Assembly (NCBI GenBank): GCA_037954235.1
Contig: JBBMOA010000014.1
Location: 24,838,273-24,902,272 of the forward strand
Length of the DNA stretch: 64,000 bases
Reading direction: 5' to 3'
Origin: Aulostomus chinensis
Lineage: Eukaryota > Chordata > Actinopteri > Syngnathiformes > Aulostomidae
The notes below the pieces were generated by a model. It ran no database searches and was not told where the DNA came from. It worked only from the letters and a program-made list of their open reading frames with translations. This document shows, piece after piece, positions 25,318 through 37,600 of this stretch; position 1 is the stretch's first letter; each line of letters opens with the position of its first letter. Both the position numbers and the translations under genes were made by a program.

Positions 25318-27040
25318 CTGCAAACAAAAGCATCCAGTTCTGTTAAAAAGGTGCAAACTCAGAGCAACACTGATCCCAGCATACTGGAACAAGGATGAGA
25401 AACAAGTAGGGAACCTGTGAGAACCCATTATTGCGCCAAACCACAGAGGACACACTTAAAGGGTTCGATCACCGTTTAATTATCGATATTTTTCTCACTT
25501 TATTTTCCAAACAAGTAATATTTTTTCCTCTATCGCCTGTTCACATCATCTGGAGCACTGTAACTTTACCAGAACATCTGGACCTGATCTGGGACACTGC
25601 TGGCACTTAGGGCTCAGCTCCGGCACGGGCGAGGGATGTGTGGGCCAGATGTGAACCGCGTTTAATGAGCTGGGCAAGACTTGGACCAGATGTGGGTCCT
25701 TAGAGAACTGAACTGATGCGGGCAACATTTGGAACCGAACAGTCAGTGCCATCTGAGTAATTAGCATTTTGCATTGTAGTCATGAAAAATCTGCATGAAA
25801 TCCAACAAACCACGACAGTAACTCCCCCTTTTGGGAAAAAAAAAAGAAAAAAAGGTAAAGTTTTTCAGGCACAAGAATTATGAGACATAAAAGGTGTCAG
25901 ATACAAGGACAGCACGTGCATAATGGTTAATTGCTGCTTAGTTAACTGTTAACTAATGAGTCTAGTACATTTTTTCTTTTTTACTAAAGAGCTCATGTTA
26001 ACTTTAAGGGTTAGAGCAAAGATGATGAAAGCTGGGTCTGAATAAATGATCATTTATGATTAGTTGCTACTTATTCAGCACTCGTACAAGACTAAATATT
26101 CATCAACGTTATGACGTACTCTTACTGTTAAACGGCACAGAGGTTTTTAATGACTAATTCCATTTTAAATTCCATTTATTGAGTGTGGTTCTCTGCTGGG
26201 AAAGAAAAACAGCGTAGTTATTCATACATGTATTCACAACTGTGGTATAAAAGGTTTATTCGCTCTCACAACTTGTATTGTGAGCCTAAATGTACATGCT
26301 TACATGTGATCGGTCACATTGCTTCATTCTACAGTCGGTACTCTTATTTTCCAGGTGAAGCTGTACATTCACTGCAGATCTCTCCACTTGTATTCTTACT
26401 GGCGCACATCAATACACGTCGCGATGCAAGAACATGGGTTACGTAAACTGGCTGTAAAACGAGTTGCATGTTAAATTTGACTTGCTTTGTGTAATTTTTC
26501 CTTAATTCAGTAATGCAGTATTACGTTAACATTCCTGCTCCTATTTACTACATTTTACGTACCTCTTTTCAGAGTCAACAACACATCAGCTGATCAGTAT
26601 GTGAGAGAAAAAAACGATTAGCTTTGGAGATTCCAGGGAATCTCTCCCAGCGGGTAAATTTACATCAATAGACATGTACTCCAAAAAATGTTTTCAGTAA
26701 CCGTTGGCACACGATGTTCAAGCATATCTGTGGTTAATGATTGTCCATTTAAATCGTTCCAGTTAAGTGAGGGAATAAAACAATCCAGGTGACATTTGAT
26801 CCTTTTTACTTACCTTGATGGCTTCAGTTCAGGTCGGGCTTTCTCAGCACAAAGGGGGTATTTCCACAGGAACCACGCTAGTCGCTGTCCGCATTTTACC
26901 TCACTCGTGTGCCTGTAAAGATATTTGTCACGTCAAAGTCTTCGCCGTCCGCATTATCAGCAGATGTGATGGCGTGGCTGAGTTAATAAATGACACTGGA
27001 GAATGAGCTGATCCCAGTCAAGAACCCCAAAGGACGCGAG
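25318..27040. other. intergenic region between cldn34 and the shroom2 3' end
   Basis: This probably contains the cldn34 promoter and first leader exon, which I cannot place. Around 25,555-25,760 there is a diverged sequence rich in 'ctgggccagatgtgggtcc'-like phrases, resembling a fish interspersed repeat. Otherwise it is AT-rich with no conserved reading frame. Confidence 0.5.
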
Positions 27041-28402
27041 CGTTTGGCTTCAGCAGACTCTTTATTAGACATAAAGAAGCACAGCTGATGAAGTGTTAAG
27101 AATCAGGCTGTAGAAGTGTGTCAAGTGAGTCAAACTGTAACATATTCAAGTGTGACAAACAAACGTCCTCCAAAAAGTTAGAAATACAACAGTCTTCAGT
27201 TCTGGACCAACGGTCCACCTGATCAAAAATGCCTTTTGCTCCTTTCTCTTAATGCAAAACCTGAAGCGTTCTTAGATTTCAAATTAAACTTGGAAGTCAA
27301 GTCATGACCGTGGTAACTATGTGTCCACCGTGAGTGTCTATACACAGTAAATTAACAAGACTATAAAAAATACAAAAGTGGTCCACGTGTATGTGGCCAT
27401 TTCATCATCTAAGCAAGACTTCATGAGTGTGACTGAAGCATAACAGCACTGACAGACGCAACTTTAAGACTGGAGAGTGATCGCCGTGACAACGTGGTGA
27501 CTTCCAGGCACTTCAAATGTAGATTTCATTTGAGCCAAAGTCTGAATGTGTAGTGCTTCTTCTGTTTGGTGAAGTTGAACAAGTGCTCTCTAAAACCTGC
27601 ACACTCTCAGTTTATCCCATTTCATGTGGCAGAAAAGTGAGGACACAGAAGTCTCGGTAAAAGGCCACTAGATTATATACAGTCGTTTAGCAAAAAACTA
27701 TGGAGCCTTGGAGAAAGGAATAAATACGTTTGTGGAAATAGAGAAAACAATATTTTTATTTCTAGAAGAAAGTACAAGTTCCCTCAATTTACTTATTATG
27801 TATTTGTGAAAAAGTTAGCTCTCGAGGCCTCAAAATAACTAAACTGAGGCAACATGATCGTCTCCTAGCTTTGTATTTATTCTCTACGCTCACAGCTCCT
27901 CGCTCAAGGGCTCCGGACAAAACAAACCCCTGTATTTACTGAAATATTCGGCCAAATCAAGTCGTGTGAAAGTATTTTGTGTGAAATTATTTAAACATGA
28001 TAAATACTAGTTTCTCAGCGTGTTAACACATCAGGTAGCACGGCAGCTCATATCAGTTCAAGATAAAATACTGTCCCCTCCTGTACAGATTCAAAAGGCT
28101 ATAATAAATTACTAAAAAAAACAAAAACAAAATAAAAACAAAGCAAAAATGGCATGAAAGACATTCGATACAGTGGTTGTTTGATGCCAGGAATAAAGCA
28201 TCTTTCACAACATGTTGATGCTGGCAGTCCAAGTGGTTTTATGGCATTCCGGTTAGAAGACGAAGAAGTGGCTCAGCTGAGGTTTCACCACAGATTTCTG
28301 AGAAAAATGACTCATAAATCCAAGCAGGTTGTTAGTCTGTGTCCCCCTCTGCTGGACACCAGCTTCAACTGCAACTTAGAGCAAAACAACCGAGAGCCTG
28401 GT
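27040..28402 (-). other. shroom2: shroom2 3' UTR with polyadenylation signal
   Basis: After the TGA at 28,403-28,405 the minus strand carries about 1.35 kb of AT-rich sequence without a conserved frame. A canonical AATAAA lies at 27,061-27,066 on the minus strand, so cleavage is expected near 27,035-27,050. Other A/T-rich motifs could serve as earlier sites. Confidence 0.65.
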
Positions 28403-28675
28403 TCACAAAGACAACCTCTGCTCTAACGGCAGACTGTCCATGAGACACTTGAGCTGCTCCTCGCCCAGTTTGATTTTGTCCTCCAGCTTGCGCTGCTCGA
28501 TGATGAGTGCAGACTTCATCTTGACAAAGTGCTCGTAGTCTGTGAGGCAGTCCTCCTGCAGGTAGCTGGCCAGGATGTCATACACCACACGCTCCCGGCG
28601 GTCCAGGTTCTCCTTCAGCTCCTTTGCGTCTTCATGCTGTCGGATCAGCAGCTTCCTCTTCTCCGTTAACGTACG
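28403..28675 (-). CDS. shroom2: shroom2 last coding exon (end of ASD2)
   Basis: This encodes residues 1,572-1,661 plus stop, starting in phase 0 after the acceptor 'tttttctccag'. It contains the strongly conserved ASD2 stretches EDAKELKENLDRRERVV, DYEHFVKMKSALIIEQR and KIKLGEEQLKCLMDSL, then ends LEQRLSL. ASD2 forms the antiparallel coiled coil that binds the Rho-kinase coiled coil, so this exon is essential for that activity. Confidence 0.96.
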   Translation of the reverse strand, partial: RTLTEKRKLLIRQHEDAKELKENLDRRERVVYDILASYLQEDCLTDYEHFVKMKSALIIEQRKLEDKIKLGEEQLKCLMDSLPLEQRLSL

Positions 28676-31600
28676 CTGGAGAAAAACAGTGACATCCGTT
28701 CAGTCCTCTTGTGTGAGAACACAAAAATGTAGTAGATGTTTAAGCTTTGTGTGTACTCACTCTCTCCTCAGGCGTAGCATCCTCCTCCAGACTGTTGAGA
28801 GCGTTCTCCACTCGGGCAAGACGGCCTGACAGGGACAGCAGGAGGCTCACCACTTTGTCCAGGTCCCCAACGAACATACGGAACTTATCCAACTCGTTGG
28901 GTTTGCAGACCTGCTGGACTTGGGCCTCCACTTCGTCTCCCAGGGCGTTGTTGTCCAGGACGTCCTCCTGAAGACTCTCCCTGGCCTCACGCAGCACTTG
29001 GAGCTTCTTGCTGAGGCTGTCGATCAGCTCTTGCTGCAGATGGCAAGCAAACATGGCACACTGAAGTTTCTTTCCCCCTCAACTTAACTTCAAGATTTCC
29101 TGTATTCATTTCCCTTGCGTACTTCCTAGTTTTTCATCACATGGGAAGTAAATACAGATGTGCTCCAAATGTGTGACTGATACCTTCTTATTGGCCAGAT
29201 CAATGTCCAGTTCATCTTCAGAGTCTTCCTCATTCTGCTCTTGCATGTCCTTCATCTTGATGAGAAGTTCAGCTTTGGGAGCAGATGTACTGTAATATGT
29301 AGAGCTCGTTACCATGGTGCCGGCAGCCGCCATACTGTCCTCCTTTTCTCTAGAATATAAATAACAAAACAGTGTTATTACGAATCGGAGTATCAGATAA
29401 ACAGTTAGTCATTGAATTGTTTGGTAGGAGGGCCAGAACAATCTCTCCTGGATGAATTCAGAATTTTGTTTAAGCAAGACTGACATAAACCTCATGTGAG
29501 ACAGAAAGTCCCTTAACCGAAGCTTCATTGCAGCTTGTTGCTTTAGGTACAGAGCATTAGTGCACTCACTGACCCCATTTCCCTTAAGCTATGAGATATA
29601 TTTTCATGGCAAGTAAACATTTCTGCCCATTTTTTCTTAAATGAATGAGATGGGTTTACCATGAGGAAAAATATCTTCCTTTTTAAAAAAAAAGTGAGAT
29701 AAGTTAAATTATCTTTTTTTTTTTTTTACTCAGAAATGATCTCATTTGTTCAGAAAACATTGCAGAATTTAAAAAAGGAAACAGATCTCATTAATTCAGA
29801 AAAATCTGATTTTCTTTACTGAAAATGTACCTCAGTAATTAAAAACAAAACAAAACAGGGAATCATTTTTCTCAGGTGAACGCAGTAAGCTTCTGTAGAA
29901 AGGGTCAACATATTTGTTTCTTTCTTTTAGTCTTCACTGAGTGACACAAGGTCTTCATGCAAATCCTTCATCCCACCAGACACAGAAAAATTCCTGACAG
30001 TTTAATCCCCCATCCTTACTTCCATCAAACTCACGGACCTCTTTGTTTTAAATGCTTTCAATGAAGTTGGGATCATTTTGCTATTGTTTAGTTAAACTGA
30101 CAAGAGAATCCTGACAGCAGGATATGACGTGTTCTTTTTATCTTTGGGTGACATTTGTCAACAAGATGGGCAGAATCTTCTAGTAATCTGGGGGAATGGA
30201 ATCTGGAAACACCCTTACTTGTGTAAAAGGAAGCATTCATCAAACTGAAACAACAAGTTTGGGACGGTTAGAAAGACTCGGTGAGTCAAAGACCCAAAAA
30301 GACAGGAGTGTTTGTCTTGGATTCACCTGCAGGCTTCCACACACAGGTGAAGACATATCAGAGCTGGTGAACTGCATGTGGAACAGAGCACATGGTAATG
30401 GATAATTTGGGCGTTTTTAAACGTGAGTCTTCTTCAACTATTGACAGGATAAAGTATGTTGGAATCAGAGTGAGCCGGAATGTTTTAAACTGCAACACGG
30501 ACATTGTCTGTGTGAGATGTACTTGTTTTTGCACTCAGGTTGTTATTGCGACTGTCACAAAACATTGTGGAGACGGCTCTTACAGATCTAGACTTCTGTC
30601 TTGCCCTGAAATTTGGTGGGTGGGGAGTTTTTGCAGGAAGATGACACGAGTAAGAGTTGAAGAGCCATCAAGAGAGACATGGATGTTGGAATACAGACGA
30701 CTAGAATTAGCATAACATCGTATTAACGTTAGGTTAAAATACAGATGTCTGTGGATTTCCTTATTTTTCTGCGCTGAGCGATTGTGTACGAGTGGATTAA
30801 AACACAATTAGGTTGTGTCTAGTCATTGTAATCATGACTGGATATCTTGTGAAAAGCTAAAGTTGTCCTGGCATCAAGACACATGAAACATTGCAGGATA
30901 ACAGCTAAACCTGTCACTCCAAAACGCAGTAATATTCATAGAGGACTGATGCCATGAAAGTCCATCTGTTGTCACACACTTGTAACAATCTGAGCCTCTC
31001 CACAGTTGGCTTTCTGTCCATATGTTCAATAAATTTGACCTCAATTTTCAGAAATATGGTAAAAAAAAAAAATGGAAAAAATGAACGCATGTTTCCATCC
31101 CACTCCGGAGTGTTGCTTTGTTCATGGAGGAAAGCAGTAGGTGGTGCAAAAATTCTACCATTAACCACTGTAGAAGTCAAGGGTGCAGCGAAACAATGAT
31201 ATAAAACTTGCTATCAGACAACGGCCACGGTGAGTTTTGAACAACTAATGTTCCAGCCATGTTCTCTTGGAGAGTTCCTGACCATCGCGGGACTGAAGTA
31301 CATCCTCATTTATTCACTCAATTGTTTCCATTGCACTTACTCATGTGCACCTTTTGATAGACCGACTTTACCACGTCCCCCCAGCATTAAAACATTTGTC
31401 ATATCTATAATAATACTTATGTAGAAAATGTGCATAAAAACAGATGGACGGAAGCACACCTGACGGCAAAAACAAGCACCTTACAGGACATGTGTGTCTT
31501 TTTTTGTCTGAATTGATCATTTTGACTCAGAACATGACTCAGAACATGAGAAAATAAGGCCCATATCTAAAATGACTCCAGGTAGTTGGTAATCTAGCCT

Positions 31601-34600
31601 GGCCCTCTCTCAGGCCCAGTAAAGGAGCTGAAGTTAGAGGCTGACCTCTCCTCAGCAGGCCGGGTCGCTGTCTGTTTGGAGGGAACCTTCCTGCGCTGGT
31701 GAGCCCCTTCCAGCAGCTGCTCGCCCTGAGGGAAGATGCCCTCCATCAAATCCATGGTGGTCTTCATCTTGCTCTGGTCCAGAATATCAGCCAGTGATTT
31801 ATCCTTCCCCATGATGTCCCTGGCCAGCTCCTCCCTCTTCTGGTCCTCAGACAGACCTGTGGTCACAGCTGCTTTGTTGCTGCCTGCCTTGCTTGTGGGC
31901 TGTGGTGGCTGCTGGCGGCTGGAGTTGATTTGATTCCCAACAGTGGTCATGTATGAGTCTCTCTGAGACTTCCGGTCTACCTGAGCAGTTGGCATACTGT
32001 CCACGTCTTTCTGCCGAGTAAAAGCACAGAAGACAGAGTCCTGCCCTGCAGCTCCCAGGCTGCCGAGCCGGCAGATGTCTGGGCCCTCAGCTTCAGCAAC
32101 AGGCGTTTCACTCTGCCGCAAGAATGGGCAGCTCTCCTTCTCTGTGATTCCCTCTGAGTGCACAATCCTGATGGGTACTTTCTTCACTGTGGTATTTTGG
32201 TTTTCTATCACATGTTCCTTCCTGAAATATGAGAGAAAGAGAGGAATAAGCTTACCGCAAAAGTCTCCCTGTGTCTTTCTGTGAAAGAAGAAAAACTCTT
32301 GCTGCGGTGTATGCTGATTTTAAGTTTCATTGCATTATGGCAACTGAGATTTTTTCCATGCCCAGTGAGCAAGAATATCCAAGACATCTGGACTCCTCCC
32401 CCTGCTCTGCTTTCTGCTAGCTGTAATAACCAAACTGCAGAGCCATAGGTTTACTACAGATGATACCAATTAGTTCAGAATCAACAAGATGAACAAACGG
32501 CCCCGTTTCATGTCACACTGTCGGCATTTTAGCTGAAGTGCCGGTGGCTTTTACAGATATGCAGAGAATCCCTCTCATGTCCTGCTGCTTGATGCCTCTC
32601 ACATTTTAACTCTCAATGAGCTCCTTTGTACAAAAAGCAGAAAAGTACAATGAGTTCAAACTAAGCTTAAGCCGGATAACTGCAATAGCAACATTTGTAC
32701 TTGTGTGGATGCTGTTGGGACAGAAATGGTACCTGATCGAGTCTTCATCTTGAACAGAGACCGGAGGTTTATCGCTGAGTCTCTGTGGGGAAAACTGCGG
32801 TGATGGAGAGCGCTGCCGCTCCATAGTGGCCAGCCCTGAAGGTCTGCCGGAGGAAGCCGGGGGAGAGGAAGCAGAGAGCTGGTGCACTGCCCCTTGTCCT
32901 TTGTCCACGAGTCCCTTGCCCTGCTCAGAATCCTCCCTTGGAGAGTGGGTGGTGACAAAGGCGGAGTTAGGATCACTGGTGGAGGAGCCGTTGGTGAAGT
33001 CTTCACTCTGGGAACTATCGAGGGACTCGTGAGAGTTGATCTCTGGACATCTGGGTGGGGGAGGCTTCCTTCTTGGTCCAGACAGTGGTTCAGTGCAGCG
33101 GTGGTCCTCAGGCTGAGCGAGGGCAGACTCTGGGAGACTATGAGAGATGGATGTGGGTCTGTGGTTCACAGTTGCAGGGGTAGCTCTATGTCTGCAGTCA
33201 GGGTTGGCTCCTGTCGTGGGTGGAGGGGGAGGCGCTGGGTAACATTCTAACTCCACAGGCTTGTCTCCCACTGTGCAGTCCCCAGGCCCTCTGTCAGAGA
33301 AGCTGACAAACACAGTAAAAAGCTTTTAATTACAAACACAGCAATGGGCTGTCATCTGTAGCTCAATCAAATAATACACTGTAGCATGCCTCCAGCAGCC
33401 ACTATGATTAGACTGTGCCAGCATGACAAGACACACATCTCCCTCTCTTCTGAAAGTCTCCTCCCTGGTAACTGCTCATCTGGCAGCCTGACGAGGAATA
33501 TTTCAGCTCCCACAAGTCTGCAAAGAGGAATAAATACTCCTCCAGTGCAAAGAAAGAGGCAGATCATTTTTTCCTGCCTGATTCCCATTTAGGCTTTTAA
33601 CTCTTTGTAGGTGAAGTTACACATCATAGGAGGCTTGAGTTGTTGTCAACCAGACTACGTGCTATATCCTTTGAGGTTATGGCGACATGTAGAGTGTATG
33701 GTTGAAAACACGCTCATAGATCACCTTTGCATGCATGTGAGTGCTCCAATACAAATCCAATTAGGAGTACTCAGAAAAAGACAAACTTGCACTGATACTT
33801 AAGTCACAAGATACAGCGTGGTGACATGAAGACGGACAGATGCCGTCATTCAAACCTCCAGCTTGGAATTCTCATAGGCTTTGACAAGTCAAGAGAAATG
33901 TTGTTACTGAAGCTTCAGCTCCCTTCTTGTGCTTTACTCTCAGCTCTGAGAAAGTATGAGAAAGTTTCCGTACACAAGCATGACATGTGATCCCAGTGAT
34001 GCAAAGTACGAGTTACTCTGGTAGCAATTAGCTGTGCGTATGTATAAAATCAATAGAGCAGTATATTGCTTGTTTTTTTTATTTTTTTTTCCCAGGATAC
34101 TGTATCTGTATTCAAGCCCCTTGTATGATATACAGCAATACAAAGAAATAAAACTGTACATTGAGACATATTGTAAGGTCCTTACCAATACCCATCCCTT
34201 CATATGATAAAGCAGTTTTTACCATTGCTTTGCTGCCTATCAGAGTTGTCACATGCTACTTCTGACATTAAGAGACAAACAAAATCTTTAAGTTATTGAC
34301 CCTGACAAGATTACATTTTTAGCTGCCTCAGCAATGTGAGCATTGGGTAGATGAGTAGTTTAACATCAGCAACTGCATGTTTCCTTAACTACCGAAAATA
34401 AAATTCCAACTCACCCAAAGAGGCACTTTAACCCTGTCATGTCCATAGCAGCGAGTGTATTGTATCTACAGGCTCTCACAAGCCACCTGTTGGTTTCCGC
34501 CTGTATCAGTGACACGATCTGGGTGGGGCAAGCTTCCCTTAGCTCATCTCCTCAACTTCCAATGACAATAACCTCCTCTCCACTGTTATTGTAATGCAAA

Positions 34601-37600
34601 CTTGAGTGTCATATGGTGTGTGGCTCTTACAATGAGGTTGCTCAAGACAAGATACTCTACACCCTTCGATGAGTTTCATGTGTGGGAGAGAAGATTCTAA
34701 CTCCTGAAATACTGGTAACAAGTCAATGAAGTCATCTTCATAACCTCACCAGACAAAATAAACAGTTGGCTTTTTTTTTTTCTTCCCCAAACAGCTCAAC
34801 TCATTGTGACCAATTATTTTGCAATGATGTTGTTTTCAGGAAGCAAGCAAGAGAACTAAAAAGGTCCAGATTGAGGCAGGCAGAGAAGGTATACGGTTGT
34901 TTACATGGATTGAAGTACTACTCCTCCCAGTAAGTAAACTGAAGCATGGAGTCGGACCAAAATAGAGCTGGCTTCCACTCAATCGTTGAATGGATGGTCA
35001 TGGCTGATATTTTTAACATAGCATCATCAAAGAGGTGGACACTCAGACACACAACAACGTCACTGTTTTCAGAAGACAAGAGCTGTTATAGGATCATCAA
35101 ATTAAACTGTCAATCTTCATGAACACGTCAACCAGCCCACTAAACAAACAGTCACTATGGAGACATGTCTGATGCACTGTGACTACACACGCCTCTATAT
35201 TTCTGTGTGCCTTATTTTAACCTGTGGTCAGCAGCATACACCAACACAAAATTACAATTACCAAAGCTCTTGTACAAATTGCAATTGTAAGTACTCAGCT
35301 AGTTAAAAGGGTGCCGAAACTTCTTCCTTTGGAAGGCCAAATTTCAAACTACATGGAGGGCCATGGGCCAAAAACAAACACACACTGTGTTGTTGAAATT
35401 TGTATCTGTGCTCCGCTGTCCCCTCCTCTTCCTTTTCTTTCATTCATGCTACATCCTGTGTTAAGCGTCACTTGGCCACTGGATCAAATTACTAACTATT
35501 AGGAATCCCAAATATGTAAAAGAGAATTTTTACCTCAGAAAAACAGCATAAACGGGTATTTACATCATTTTTGAAACTACTACTACTAATGATTCTATCA
35601 TTTACATCTGGCAGGCCATAACAAACCTTTTGAGAGACCAAATTTGGTCCCTGGTCCCACTGTGGACAGCCCTGCTCTGCTGCATAACCCTCAGACTGGC
35701 AGCACTAAATCAGTAGGATTTATCCTCTGAGAATTTAATTTTCTGTAAATAATGCTGTGGCAATCCATCTGATCATTGATAACAACTTTCACTCCAAATT
35801 AACAGTCCTTTTTTTTTAAATTAAATTTCATCCCCTCAGGCTGACCCCCTGGACTATGACCCCCTTTACATTCTGGGGGGAGACTGAAGAAACACTTCCT
35901 CAGTGTCACACGCGGGCAGATGCCTCGCCTACAGAGTGAGCCTCCACTTAACGACACAAAGCACAGCCAGAGAAATGGCTTACATTGTCACTTCCATGCC
36001 AAAGGCAGTGCCACTGGTATGCCTTGACAGATCATAAAGACTTCACTGTTCTACTCCAAAACTGATGCCCTCCACTCCTGATCAAGGTCATGAGCAGAAA
36101 CACCAAGATATCCCACAAAATGTGCTGAGAGAATAATAAAGACACTGTCAAGCAGAATACTGGACACAAAATAACTTGCATTTATTTCAACTCTATCCAT
36201 TAATGATATGCAATATTAGTTTCATACACCTCAGATTATTCAGGATTACCCAGAAAGTGAAACCCCAATCAAATGCACCAATCAAAAAGTATTCCCATCA
36301 GAGACAGACAGATGTATTTGCAAGTCAATCAAAATACTCACCTTGTGGCAGTGTTGAGTGACTCAGCAGGTTCAGTCTCCTTTTGGGAATATTCTGCCTC
36401 AGGCTTTATTGCAGGAGCAGGAATCTCCTGTCGATAAAGTAGGGCATACACATCTTTGGTGATCCGGATATGTCTGCTAAACCTACAGAAAAGAGCCTTC
36501 CTCTTATTCCAGGAGCCTAATTCCTGTCTCTAACCAACTCATACTGCAAGTGCAAGTAAATTCAGCCAATCAGTGCCCCTCACGCTGCCTTTAACTGAGG
36601 GTGTGTCATTATGAACAAACATTGGTTATTATTTGACTTGGCTCCTTCCCTTGTGCCTTTGACTTTAACCAGTCGGTTTGTCTGAATGAAATGTAAAGCC
36701 ACCTTTCAATATCTGCAAGCACTGGAGTCGCAAAATTGATGACTCATGACTCAGGCTCTTTCAACTTGAAAATGTCCGGTGCAACCTGGACTCACACTTG
36801 TACACCCTAGAAACCTGACAGAGTGCTGCGGAATCACCTTAAGAAATTATGCACTGACGTGAGGATGTGACCAACCGCATTCTCAAATTAACGACTGATA
36901 CTGGGTTAGGGTATGGATGTGTAGCCTAGCAAGGCAACAAGGTTTCATCATGAAGGCTCCATGACCAGACAAACCTTAAAATGCCATGTATCTGTTTTGA
37001 GGTCTCTTCGTTAGAGTCAAGTGAGTTCATTTATCAATAAATATACAACAAGCCAGCAGGCGGCTGCCTTCCATGCAGAATCGCATCAATATAACCAAGT
37101 GCTTTGATGATATCACAGTGAGGCGACTGTTGGACTTTTCCATAATCGTGTTCATAAGTCGTGTCATTATGCGTTAGTGTTCCTCTACGATGTGACAGTG
37201 TTGATAATGTTACTTTTTGCAGCGTTTCTTAGCTCTGGGTCCAAGCATCAAGTATAACACACTTTCAGTCTCCTGAGATGTATCATGAAAAATAACAGTT
37301 TAGGTTACAATTCTGATTGTCACTGTTGCCTTTGCTAAGACAACTGAATGCTGACGCATATGAGCTCACAATTGTTTTGCCGTTGCCAAGTCAAATGAAC
37401 ACACGCAAGGTAATACAGTGCACCGCAGTGTCAGCTTGTCCCATCAGACTTGAAATTGAAACTGAGCACACAAGCATCAGTGACGCCTGGCCTTCAAAAC
37501 AAAAGTGGCTACTGTAATATTAGCAAACAGCTAAAAATAATAAAGCATAATTCTTCACTTGAATTCACTTGATGACGATGCAGTCAACCTACACAATGTT

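Noticed and set aside
28403..29333. Separate small coiled-coil genes on the minus strand
   Set aside because: The three segments are consecutive ASD2 exons of shroom2 with matching splice phases.
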